From Epiperipatus broadwayi (lineage: Eukaryota > Onychophora > Udeonychophora > Euonychophora > Peripatidae): a stretch of DNA of 64,000 nt. The notes beneath the pieces are model-generated. The model was not told the origin of the DNA and made no database searches. It saw only the letters and a program-made list of their open reading frames with translations. Each line of letters starts with the position of its first letter. Within the stretch, counting starts at the first letter, position 1. Both the position numbers and the translations under genes were made by a program. The stretch is taken from the NCBI GenBank assembly GCA_028023455.1, contig JAQFVV010006294.1:3377001-3441000 (forward strand), in the 5' to 3' direction. Shown here one piece after another: positions 25,341 through 36,989 of the stretch.

Positions 25341-28222
25341 AAACAAATGAAGTATTTGGGCATGTTGTCGAATTTTCTCATTTTTTGTTCTCAGTATCTG
25401 CAAACTCATAGAATTTTTTTTTAATAGAATAATTTGTATATCATGTTTTCAAAACTATTTGTAAATGTTATTTTTAAATCTTCTTAAAGATAGAACTCAA
25501 TTGCATTTTAAAAATAATCAAATAATTTAATTTTGATAAATTTTATTTTTATCATTTCTATTTTTACTTACAAAATGTTTGTTGTAGTTAGCAATTCAAA
25601 AACTGACAATTTTGAAATGTAAATTTTGATGTTTAACATTTGAAGCAGCTTTCCAAACTTGATGATGTTTCTTTAAGCACTTATTAATATTCTAAAAGCA
25701 TTAAGTTTAATTACACATCTGATATGAATTAGTATAAATAAATGTTAATATTTTGATTTTTCACAAATTGCCATCAGAGTAATTGCATTCAGAATAATTA
25801 GCTGACTTTTTGTTTTGCCAAGATCAAATTTTGGTTCAAATAATTGGGGGATACTAATCCAATAAATAAATGAGCAGCAGTGTGAAAAGTAAAAGTTGTT
25901 TTGTTGACTGCTATTACTGTTTATTAGGTTGGTATCACATTTAAATAATGATTCATTATTGAAGAGCTAATAGCTGTTCTCTCACTATCTCTTTTAATAT
26001 AAAAAAAAGTCAGAATGCTTACTGAGAGAAATTCATGTCAATTGGTCACAAATCTTTTTCAAAACTTATTTTTTTGTGTGTGCGCAAATTATCATTCAAT
26101 ATTATATCTTTTATTTTGATATTTTCATTAATCAAATGAGTAAATAAGTAAATTGTTTATCTCTCAGAATTTCATAAGAAATTCAAGCACTGGAAATGAA
26201 TTGACAATGATCCATAAATTTTGAGTTCCATAATCTGTGACTCTACTGTACAATTGAAAAGTTCCATTTCCAATTATATTCTCTGTGATTATTGAGGCAA
26301 AATGGTTATTTGACAGATTATATATCTGGTACTTCAAAAATAATAATATACTATTTTCCTGGCTATCATGGCCTATTCCATCCAGAATTTTTTTTAACAT
26401 TGAACAGCTGAAGAGTTATCCATGATTGTAGAGATGTAGAAAACTGAAGTAGATATTATCAATATATCTTCAGCATTTGTTATTAAAGTTTCACACTGGA
26501 AGAAAATCATATTGATGTATAGTCTATGACCCAGTCAACATCGTAAAGGCAATTGGCTAAATGGTAATAAAAAAATCAAAAAATAACATTAAAATAACAA
26601 AAATTACATGATAATTAAATAAATTTATAAAAGTTATTTAATTTTTTAAATTTTTTTTTGTGAGACTAAGCCTTTAAAGATATATTTCTTTCTTCAAAGT
26701 AAGATTTGTGTGCTAAAAAGATCATATAGGACCGCAAATGCATTATAAAAAGATCATATCGTTGGCAAAATCCTCATATATTTTATACGTTCCAGAGATC
26801 AAGTTTGATCACGTTTACAAGTATTTCTGGCTTAATAGTGATGCTATATATGTAGACACTTACTTTTAATATGTATGTATATACTTTTCATATATTTGTA
26901 TACGTTGTGCAGATACTGACATAAAAATGCAAACACACCCACAACTGCAAATATAATTTGTGAATGCAATTTAATTGAAAGATGATATTCTATAAATTTA
27001 TTTTAAAAAAATTTTATAAACTTATTTTTAAGCAACAATTTCGTATACTTATAATTTGTGATGTATCTACATTTGTCTACGTCTACAGAGAATTCTTTAT
27101 CAAAACCAAGTTGCCTGATTGTGTAATCAAAGCAGTTTAGAAAAGTAATTTAATTGGTTGTCATTTTTAGAAATGCTGGCTCTGGTATTTTTGGATAAGT
27201 TTTCCCATCTTGTCTGAAAAAACAAATTAAATAAATAAAAATAGTTGATTTTATTTGATATTTTCTTCTTTTGTTTATCCCTGTTTTTTTTTTTCTCTTT
27301 TGGACATTTCTATTTTTTTGTGGAGTGTTTATAAAGCACCATGCTCTTCTCCAAATTTTATTATCCGATCTGCGAATCCTTACTGCACAAACGAATCTCT
27401 CGATACTTTACTCACGATGGCTATTTTGCCAACGACCCTACCTAACTTCATTGACACGATGTAACCAAGATGTTAAAAAATAAATTTATCACCTGGGTAA
27501 GACAGCTACTAGTAAGTTTTCATTTCTTTATTTTATTAGATTTTTTTTCTCCCCAGTTAGATGTTTATCTTTCCCATTTATATCTTTTTTGGAGAATGAA
27601 ATAATTTATATATATATGTTTAGCGTATACATAGTAACGCTTCTTAATTTGATAATTAAAAACGTTACAGCTGATTTTCAAAACTAAATTCAATATTCAG
27701 ATATTGTTTCTTTATGAGTTACTTCAACGAATTATTGATTATACCGATGTTTTTATCAAATGAGGAATTGCGATTGTTTTAAAATTGTTTACTATTTGTT
27801 TTACAAATGTGTAAAATGCTTTTTTTTGAAAACTACTAATCTTTAAAGTTACTTGTTAATTAGCAAGTAATAATTTTTTATTTTTTTTAGTTTCAAACTT
27901 AAAACTTAGTGCATCGTTTTAAATGAAAATTGCATCGTTTTCTTTTTATTATTACTAAAAATTATGTATATATATGTTTTATTACTGAAGGAAGTTAAAA
28001 ACATCGAGAATAATATTTATGATAAGTTTTCTGTAGTAGTTTTCTTTTGCTTGATTCTCACTTCACAAGAATTTATTCTAGCATCATTTTTAATGGACTA
28101 ATATTTAGGCTTTACAGTACGTTGATGTATAAAATTCACAATAAAATAAAACATGAATCTTAAAAGTATCACTATTTTTATGTGCTTTAAATGTTATACT
28201 GATACCAGCTGATAAATGTATT
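25341..28222. other. AT-rich non-coding stretch with two unexplained open frames
   Basis: A minus-strand open frame at 26164-26400 (78 codons) is less repetitive than the surrounding DNA but matches no family I know. Around 27300-27470 both strands hold moderately complex sequence; minus-strand peptides such as VGKIAIVSKVSRDSFVQ are visible but interrupted. Neither has supporting splice sites that I could judge. The remainder is AT-rich. Confidence 0.25.
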
Positions 28223-28342
28223 AAAAGAATTATGAACTGTCAAGCATTGGTGGCTTAGCGGTTAGCATAGCTGCCTTCCAAGCAGCTGGCCCGGGTTCGC
28301 TTCCCAGTCAACGCCTTGACATATAAAAAAGAATTATGAACT
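28223..28342 (+). mobile_element. Very short tRNA-Gly-derived SINE with 16-bp TSD
   Basis: A tRNA-like body occupies about 28244-28315: A box tggcttagcggttagc, anticodon loop CTTCCAA (anticodon TCC, glycine), B box GGTTCGCTTCC and closing CAACGCC that pairs with the 5' GCATTGG. It is followed only by ttgacatataa and an A run. The 16-mer aaaagaattatgaact occurs at 28223-28238 and 28327-28342. The insert is therefore about 88 bp: essentially a tRNA with a dozen extra bases. The duplication and A tail show LINE-type retroposition. It is close in sequence to cytosolic tRNA-Gly(TCC), but mismatches in the D and T arms argue against a working tRNA. Confidence 0.85.
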
Positions 28343-30465
28343 AAGAAAACGGCAATAATCGCCATGTTACACACAAAATTTATTTATAAATATTTTAAAT
28401 TTAATACGAAATTAATTATAGCATGAAGTTGGGTTTTCTTTTTAAAAAAATCACCGTCAACATTTTTACATATATAAATCTGTGTAATCATCTATATATG
28501 TTGTTTTTTCTTCATATTAACATATATATATCATGTAGAATTTGCCTGAAAGAGTAGAATTTGGAGTTTTCTTATCTTTGATGATTTATAATCAATTATT
28601 TTATCGCTGGGATAAATCCGTCTCATTGATCTACTTTATTCAGTTTGTTATTTTAGAGGTTCAATCTATTGCAATCTGAAAAAGTAACCCATTTTATTTT
28701 GTAGTCATATTTTGATTTTTATATATTCTCTTTGTTCTCGTTTGCCTAATTTGCAAGTATAGCTTTTTAAAACTCTTTCATATTAATTGTCCTAAATCAA
28801 TAAATGTGTGATATAACTGAAAAAATTTAATATTCTACTATCTATATTAATTTTATTTATTATTTTTATTGAGAGTTTGGGATGATTGGATGTTAAGAAT
28901 AACTAATCATTATTTTATAGATATGAGATTAGCAAATGTATTGGATAATAATTTAAGACTGGTTTAATATTTTCTTAATTTCTCATTTTTCTATTCAGTC
29001 AGTATATGTCCTTTCAGAGTATTAATTATTATATCTGGTTTATTTTTTAATCAGTGATGGTTTGTTAACTGATATCTTGCTCCTATTTTTAATAATTGTT
29101 TTATCATGTTTCTTTTATTTTTTTTCATGTCCCTGTCTCTGAAAAATAACAATTAAATTTATCATTTTAGTCTTGGATTAGTGTTTGATAAATCCCCCCT
29201 CCCACACACACACACACACATTCTTCTGATTACGTACTTCATTCTACTACACGTTTTACATAATCATTATAATAATAATTCCTATATTCCGATCATCACT
29301 TATTTCAACTTTTCCGAATGGTAAGAAATTTGAACCAACATCTTTGGTCATATTGTATGATCAGGAATAGTTGTGATATAATTATTTAATTTGTGAAATA
29401 AAAAGCTGATCAGAATAGGCTTTTTCTATAGTTTTAAATGCTATTTCAATTTTAGTATTTTTATTTAAAATCATCAGCTTTACATTTATTCAAGTCTGTA
29501 TTTTATATATAGTTGATAGTAATTTAAAGCGTTTATCTTTCAGAAGTATTGCCCCCCCCCCCACCTCCAAATTTTATTTAACTTTCATGAATTATTCTAA
29601 ACTGAGAAATATAAATAACTTAATTGGAAGGGGTTGGAGTAATTTTTTAAAATAATAAAATGTGTATTTTTGTATGTTTGATATTGAAAATATTTTTTGC
29701 CATACAGTTATATTGTTTTTTCATATCTTCAGTAATAAAAACTAATATTTGGAAATATTATACTACACTGTATAATTATTGCTGAATCTATTATATTGTT
29801 ATATATGCAGGAGGGTATACTGTATTGATTATAAATTATGTAAAAACTGGGGGGGGGGGGTCTAATATTTCACCTTCACCATTGTCATGGTCTTTTTTTT
29901 TTTTAAAAAAAAAAAAAAATTCTACATTATTAATCCGCTTTTAAGTTTTTCATTCTTAATATGTTCATTGACTGTTTTGCCTTTTTTTTTTTTTTCATAT
30001 TTTTTTCTTTTGCTGGTAAAAAAAGCTTATTCTGACTGTTTTCTTTTTTGACAAATTTTGTAATAAAAAAAAAAGAGTAATAAGCATGAAAAAATGCAAA
30101 ACAAAAGATTTCATTTTGGTCTTCTGGCTAAAAAATATATTTAGTAGACAAAACATGTTACCCCATGTAATCTATATATTTAAGACATTTTTAAAATTAA
30201 AGTATTGAAAACATTTTTTAAGTATAAAAAATGGCTTATAAATACAAAAAAAAAAAAAAATTAGAAAATTATTGATTGATAGTAAATGTTTTGTATTTGA
30301 TATCAACGAATTTTCAGTTGACTAATTTTCTGTAAGGTAGTAATGATTTTACAAAAATAATAAAAAGTCTGTTGAGTAAGTGAAGAATTATACTTTCTCT
30401 TCTACAGAGATAGAGTACTTGTCACTTTTTATATTTTGTTTGTGCCACCAATAGATACCATTTGT
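28343..30465. other. AT-rich non-coding stretch
   Basis: A (CA)n microsatellite lies at 29203-29220. Homopolymer C (29551-29563), G (29849-29859) and A/T runs are frequent. No gene signal. Confidence 0.4.
29203..29220. repeat. (CA)n microsatellite
   Basis: Nine uninterrupted CA units. Confidence 0.9.
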
Positions 30466-30474
30466 ATTAATCTA

Positions 30475-30750
30475 CTAAGCATCACGTGATCACCATTTCT
30501 TACTCTTGCTCATAACTGTTATTAAACAAGCAAAATTCTCCATACAGTAGTGCCACACATTGCAAGCCAGAGTAATCAATGGATGCCAGAAGGCTTGTAC
30601 ATAAAATTCCTATGTAGTGCCTACTCATCCAATATCCCAGATTAGTTTCTAGCTTGTGGCTTTCATCAGTGATGAGCCTTGGATCTGAGAGCACTGCACC
30701 AGTGGCTTGCACTGATTGGCACTACTGTATGGAGTGTTTTGCCTGTTTAA
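30475..30750 (-). repeat. Hammerhead repeat family B, truncated inverted pair
   Basis: 30475-30700 matches the minus-strand family B unit (catcacgtgatcacc, ccatacagtagtgccac, ggatgccagaaggcttgt, ctactcatccaatatcc). At about 30705 it turns into the plus-strand end of a unit (ggcactactgtatggagtgt) ending near 30745. No clear target-site duplication. Confidence 0.7.
30622..30690 (-). ncRNA. Hammerhead ribozyme, family B copy 1
   Basis: The minus strand carries CTGATGA at 30663-30669, stem II (AAGC/GCTA around CACAA), GAAA, then ACTAATC in place of ACTAGTC, so the 2-bp stem III is weakened. Inner stem I is ATCA facing TGGG, poorer than in other copies. Probably decayed. Confidence 0.5.
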
Positions 30751-30755
30751 TTAAA

Positions 30756-32530
30756 ATTGTAATCTATTAAACATATTCTAACTATTAAAATCATTCAAAG
30801 CCTTTTTATAAATTAAATTGTCTATTTCCAAGTGGATCTCAGTAGATTCATTCTGTTGAGAAGCATTGATAAAAGACTTTCTTAGCCACTATACAAAGTA
30901 TATATCAAAGATTCATATCATATAAAGTAGTAATAAAACATTATCAACTATTATTTCATTGATCATAAGTTTATTGTATTATGTCTATATCATTGCAATA
31001 AACTTAACTGATATGTCCTAACTTATGGTATCTTGCTAGTTCTGTTGAAATTTCTTAAGATCTTATTTCAAAATTTAGTTATCAAACCTTGTTATAATTT
31101 TTGTAACATGTTCATGTCCAATGATGTGAATAACTCTTACCCATTCTCTTATCTTTGGAATATACTTCTGATATCTTTTGATTAATTCTAATGCATAAAC
31201 TTTTCATCTTTATTATCATCTAAGAAATATTAATTTGTGATGGGAAATTACATTGAAAAGTAGATCAATTATAAAATTTGAAATGAAATTTTAGATACTG
31301 ATTAGTACAAGGAAAGTCAGAGACATGAAATTAGAATACGAATTGTACAAAGATAGTTTATGCAGTTTTTAATCAATCTATAAGATGTGAGGGACTTGTC
31401 CGCAAATGTTTGAAATGCACTAGAATCTAGAGACATAAGATATATTTTAAATAAGGAAATTTTTTTTATTGAATAAAACTTATACATAGTATTCAAAAAT
31501 TGCAATATTTAGTACTTATATTAAACATATCAAGACTAAAAATCTCATAAACTTTATTATTAAATTATATTTTTGAAGTTGTGTATATATAGTATGTATT
31601 TTGACATTATTGCACTCACATATTTTAATAGTGATAATGAAATATAACTAATGTTCCTGCATAATATAAGAATTATAGTAATAATACTTATGAAATTTAT
31701 AATTAATGAATTTTGATATTTTCTATGTGTTCCAAATAATTACAATATGCAGGTGTTGTCAACAGATGATGTTTCCTATTAATCTTTTATCTGTTTTATA
31801 TCCATATCTGCAAATTTTTTATATCACATTTTTTATATTTTATATACTAAAATGCATCTTTAAAAAACATAAATAATTTAAACTTATATATGTGCAATAA
31901 TACAATTTTTTGTAGATTTTATGGATCATAGTTTTAATTGCAGTATTTCATTATTTTTTTGTCTTCTTTTTTTGAAAAGAAATCTAATCATATCTACTTT
32001 ATGAATTTTTTTTATTATTCTATTTTTTTTCTGTTACACTCACTAACACTGAGGTTTCTGAAAATATATGTATTTATTTACAACCTATATATGGTAGTTT
32101 AATTTAAAATTTCTTATAATTTCAAGAAAGGACTATAATTTTTTATGGCCTGAAATTCATTTTAATTTTAAAAAATTAAATAGATATATTTATAGCTAAA
32201 ACATTTTGAAGAACTTTATTTATCTACTATACTTATTACCTGGAGTTTAAATCAAAGCTGGGCAAAACAATTTTTTTTTTAATTTCAAGTTAGGCTTACA
32301 ATTTTTTTTCCCCTCAACTAGCTAGCTTAGCTCACCATTTAGTATTTGTAGAAACATTGTTATTAGTCATTTTTAGTTAGAAGATAAATCCTTAAAGTCT
32401 TCACCTATCCAGCAATTGGAAAAATCTGGGAATGCATTCTTCATCAATATTCATCTATGAGAGATTATTAGATAGGTATTTCTTTTAAAAAGCTATTTAA
32501 AGTCTGTTTTATAATTTTTAAACTAAATTA
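30756..32530. other. AT-rich non-coding stretch
   Basis: No coding or repeat signature recognised. Confidence 0.4.
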
Positions 32531-34447
32531 CTTTACAGCAATTGTCTTCAACCTTTTCACACCTGTGGACCAGCAGAAATTTACAGATAAATTTTCTTAA
32601 AGGTTTAACCTGCTTAGCCTTAGATAAGCATAATTGTTATAACTGACCAAAACAGCACACTAGTTATTGTGAATTGTAATGGTGTTGCTTACCTTCACAT
32701 GCTGAACACTCTTTCTTAAGTTGTGCAGTCATACTGCTACAGAAAACAGTACAATAACAATCATTCTCATTAATGTGCTTGCATTTCTACATTTATTATT
32801 TCATTGTTAAAACATGCAAGAATAAATTGTTCTTCACCTGAATGTTGGGCAATATCACAGCTAGTGTAATTACATGACAATGATTATGATAAATGTAATA
32901 TCTGTATTTAATGTTAAATATACAAGAAGTTATATATATATGGAGGTTGTCTTTTGATGGTAGTAAGGGCAAAATAGAAATCGCATAATTAAAATCACCA
33001 TACAGCCAAAAAAAGTCACCATATTTTAAATCTGAAAAAATAAAACGAAACGGGTAAAAGGCTGAAGTTTTGATGTTATTGTAATTTTTTTGTGCTGGTG
33101 TGTTGAATGGATGCTATGACACATGAGAAAAAAAATATGGCAGAATAGACATAGCGTAATAGAAATAAAGCCAAAAAAAAATATAAAAGTTGCCGTATAG
33201 TTACTGTCTTTTAAAAAAAAGACAACGAAAGTTGAAAAAGTCAAAAGTTTTGATCTTATTTTAATTGGGGGGGGGGGGAGTGTGTTGTGAAATACTTTGT
33301 CATCACTGAGACAAAAGAGAGAGATCGAAGTTATTTGTTGTTTGTTTTTATTTTTTAAAAAAAGGTAACAGAAATTGGTTTTAAAAATAAAAGTTTTAGT
33401 ATTTTAGCGGTATACAAATAAAGCCAAAAAAAATATCGCCTTATAGGCCAAAAAAAAGTGGGCATATTTTTAAACAAAAAGAAAATGAAACTTGAAAAAG
33501 TCAAAAGTTTTGAACTTATTTTAATTTGGGGGGGGGGGGGTGAATTGAGAAATACTTTGTAAAAGTTAGAGACAGAAATTTTTTGGTTTTTCTTTTTAGA
33601 AAAGGTGATAAAAATTGATTTCAAAAATAAAAGTTAAAGCCAAAAAAGATCTTATTTTAATTTTTTTGGGGGGAGTGGGTTGAGAAATACTTTGTCTTCA
33701 CTGAGACAAAAGATAGAGACAAAAGTTTTTTTTGGTTTGTTTTTATTTTTTAAAAAAGGTAATAAAAATTGGTTTTAAAATTAAAAGTTTTAGTATATCA
33801 GTAGTATACAAATAAAGGCAAAAAAGATATTGCCTTATAGGCTAAAAAAAAAGTGGCCATATTTTTAAACAAAAAAAAACTGAAACTTGAAAAAGTCAAA
33901 AGTTTTGATCTTAGTTTATTTTGGGGTGGTGGGGAGATGTATTGAGAAATACTTTGTAAAAGTTAGAGACAGAACTTATTTTTTGGTTTTTATTTTTTAA
34001 AAAAGGTAATAAAAATTGACTTCAAAAATAAAAGTTAAAGCCAAAAAAAAAAAAAAAACATTAAAAATGAAATATTAAAAGAGAGAGTAGAAAAAATTTA
34101 AGAGATCAAAAAAAGTCACATTACATTTTATTGTTTAACAACGCTGACAAGTGGCCATGATTGGTTATCAAAAGACAATCGGAGTTTATATAATAAAAAA
34201 CTTTTTCTACCCCCCCCCCAAATAAACATCTGTGATAAATAGAAAAATATTAATTTATGCATGATTGACGAGATTTTTTTTTTTCTGTTTCTTTTTTTTT
34301 AAATCGGGTAAAAATGCGATAAAAAAATAAATAAAATTGTTTATATTAATTAAAAGTTATAAATCTTATTATTTTGTTATTACAAACTTTCTTGCCAGTT
34401 AGCGTGGACCAGCAGAAAACTTCTGCGGCTCCGCGCCTGTTTTACAG
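32531..34447. mobile_element. hAT-like non-autonomous element
   Basis: The left end reads CAGCAATTGTCTTCAACC then CACCTGTGGACCAGCAGAAA. The right end contains GCGTGGACCAGCAGAAAACTT and stops at CGCCTG (34439). The CAG..GTTCTCAACC-type start with GTGGACC motifs near both ends is characteristic of hAT MITEs in animals. The octamers ctttacag (32531-32538) and ttttacag (34440-34447) may be the 8-base target duplication with one change. The right terminal repeat is shortened. No transposase frame is seen. The centre is filled by a tandem array (separate entry). Confidence 0.6.
32990..34060. repeat. Tandem repeat array inside the hAT-like element
   Basis: A compound unit of about 400 bases (33240-33640 and 33650-34045) contains two half-units. 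Each half holds gtcaaaagttttgatctta, a poly-G block of 5-14 bases, gagaaatactttgt, a poly-T block and gccaaaaaa. A diverged start lies at 32990-33240. The G blocks and flanking A/T blocks alternate regularly. Confidence 0.75.
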
Positions 34448-34865
34448 TAATATATTTTTAGGCTTATTTATTATGGTGGTGTGAAATAATGTATGATTTT
34501 ATCAAATGTTTTTAGTTACTATTCTTGTTTCTATTAAGAAAACTTGCTTCCACATAGCATATATTATCCTGAAGTTTGGCAATCTCTAATTATTTCCACT
34601 GGTAATACGAAACTCTGTGATTCCTTCTCTAAAAAATTTAGCTATTGCATTATATATGTTTAATTTCAACAGAATTGTGAATACTGTTTTGTATAGAGAT
34701 TAGGTAAGATATTAGCATGATCTTTCATATGCTTTCAGACTTTGGTATACCATCTAGTGCCCATTGATAATTTAAACTTACATTAGATGACTTAAATTTA
34801 CAATGAATATAAGCTTATTAAAACCAAACAGGATATCTTATTTTGTTTAATATTTTAAAAATATA
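34448..34865. other. AT-rich non-coding stretch
   Basis: Nothing recognised. Confidence 0.4.
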
Positions 34866-34869
34866 AATT

Positions 34870-35212
34870 ATAAGGGTTTGAGCACAGACTTTCAAGCTCC
34901 TTTCAGCTGTCCACTTTATATCATACATCTGATACACATGACCACACGTAAAAAAGTTAAATGATATCCAAATATACATATTTTGTACTGAATCAGCCTT
35001 CATCAGTTAGTCCAGATTATCATCTCCCACACATATATTTAATTCTCCCACACATATTTAATCAGTGCTCAGTTTATATTAAGATAGCAAATCTTCAAAC
35101 TTTAATGGACAGGTTTCAATCTTCATTACCCTCGAACTCATCAGCCATCCATACCATTGAAAATCTGATAATGGAACACCCAAATCCCTTATTAAATATT
35201 GATTTGTTTTTG
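34870..35212 (-). repeat. Hammerhead repeat family A, single unit with degenerate ribozyme
   Basis: From tttgagcacagactttcaag (34876) to gataatggaacacccaaatc (35167-35186) the order matches the family A unit at 16400-16700. The ribozyme region (34965-35030, minus strand) keeps CTGATGA but has AAAA instead of GAAA and an altered stem II, so it is predicted inactive. A plus-strand open frame of 97 codons across it is a by-product of the repeat. Confidence 0.6.
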
Positions 35213-35215
35213 TTT

Positions 35216-36650
35216 TTTTTTAAAGCTAAAACTTTATCAATATATACATCTTAAATGTTTAAAGAAAATATATTAGCATTTATCACTTTCATAATGAACA
35301 ACCATTGAGTATTTTCACAGTAGCATTTCATTCAATGTTGATTCTTTAGAATGAGGAATTATCATCATAAATCATTTCTAAGTCCTTCCATTTTGATATT
35401 ATTATAAGCACACAGCTTGTGCCATTTAATATTGTGGCAATCAAAACTTTAAAAGAAGCTCTGGTCCTTTCAGATGGAAATACAATACAGTAAAAATGAT
35501 CAGTTATGCAGTGATTTGCAACATATGCTCCACAGCTTCTTTTATACAAGCAATAACTGAGAACACCATGATCTTTTTATTAATTCATTCCATTGTTGGG
35601 TGAGAGCTAACTTAAATCAAAAATCAGTTTAAAGAATTTTTTAATTTAAAAATACTATGATAGTACTGGGGGGGGGGTTCTAATGCAGTTAAATATGAAG
35701 CTTTTGAGAAATTATTTTAATCCTGATATGTTGCTAAAATATTATTGAGAATCTTTAACAATGGTATTATTTGACTGGTTAGATGTGTTTTTATTTTAAA
35801 CAATTTATTTGAATTTTAAAAAAGTGAAGTGTTGAGAATTGTACTTGTAATATGAAGAAAGTGTGATATGTTTCTTTCATTTTAGAAAGACTGATCTAGT
35901 GAATTAGATTTTTTTGATATTTTAAAGAAATAAGTTTAGAAGAGATGTCTCTTGGAAATGTGTTAGACGTTTGTAAGACTAAATGGATTTTTAAAAAAAA
36001 AAAGTTATATTGGACGACAATGATGTTATTTTTCTCCTGTTTTATTCAATATTTATTTAGCTTGTTAAGGGTGGACTTAGATATTAAGGAAAGTAGAGCA
36101 TATTATATCAGGTAGAGTAAATGTTTTCTCTTACGGCACTGATTATCAATTAAGATGTGTTGTGATGTACTATGACTTCTTAATTAAGAGCTTCTTTGAG
36201 CTATTGATGCACTCTCTATATTACACATTTGTAAATACAAGCTTATAAAAGCAATGTCACGCTATATATGACTTGCTTTATTGATTAATATTATATCAGG
36301 TTTGCTGATGATATGTGCTAATCATATAAATAAACTTAATAGAATTCTAGGTGAAATAGAATAATTTTGAAGTAAATTTAGCACAAGAGTAAAAACAATT
36401 AAAACTTAGACAGTGAAAATAACTAAGAAACTATTATTCCAGAAATTAAAATTCTGTAACTGATGATGGAATTAGAATTCAAAAAGAATCTAGATTATTC
36501 TGTGGTTTATTATCAAATTAATTGCATCATTATTAATCGTATTTAGTAATTATTTTTTTTACAATTTATGTTAAAAGTGAGAGGTCATGTTATGATAATT
36601 GTCTCCTGATTTCATGTTACTTGACAATAATATTTTAAGATTTTTTTTTT
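35216..36650. other. AT-rich non-coding stretch
   Basis: No recognisable feature; a poly-G run lies near 35670. Confidence 0.4.
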
Positions 36651-36704
36651 ATGTATATAGGTCAAAGCGTTGACGGGGAAGCGAACCGCTAGCCACCAAC
36701 GATT
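36651..36704 (-). mobile_element. tRNA-derived SINE with the anticodon arm deleted
   Basis: On the minus strand, tcgttggtggctagc is joined directly to ggttcgcttccccgtcaacg and then tttgacctatatac. This is the 5' and 3' quarters of the tRNA-Gly-like SINE (as at 28244) with the middle of the tRNA missing. Confidence 0.6.
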
Positions 36705-36989
36705 TTCTATTAAGAAAAAGAAAAAAAAACAAATTTTCTATTTAAAGAAACTAAAGTGTTCCGTTACAGTCTTCTTCTTTTTAATTCTTTCTGTACTACT
36801 GTATTTTTTTTTTTATTAACAAATAAGTGAATTAATTTTTTCTTTGTAATTTTTTTTTAAAAATCCTGTAAATTTTTAGTATTTTCAAAGTGATTTGAAT
36901 GGAAAGACGGAGGGTTTAAGATAATGTAAGGTAGAACAACATTCATCTAATAATTTTACAAAATGTTTATTTACCAACTAGTAATTAGA

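Noticed and set aside
26164-26400. 78-codon minus-strand open frame as a host exon
   Set aside because: The sequence is moderately complex but matches no family I know, and splice sites could not be supported.
28244-28315. Functional tRNA-Gly(TCC) gene
   Set aside because: It has a TSD, an A tail and mismatches in the D and T arms, so a SINE or retroposed copy is more likely.
34961-35254. 97-codon open frame
   Set aside because: It lies across a family A repeat unit and includes the decayed ribozyme; chance frame.
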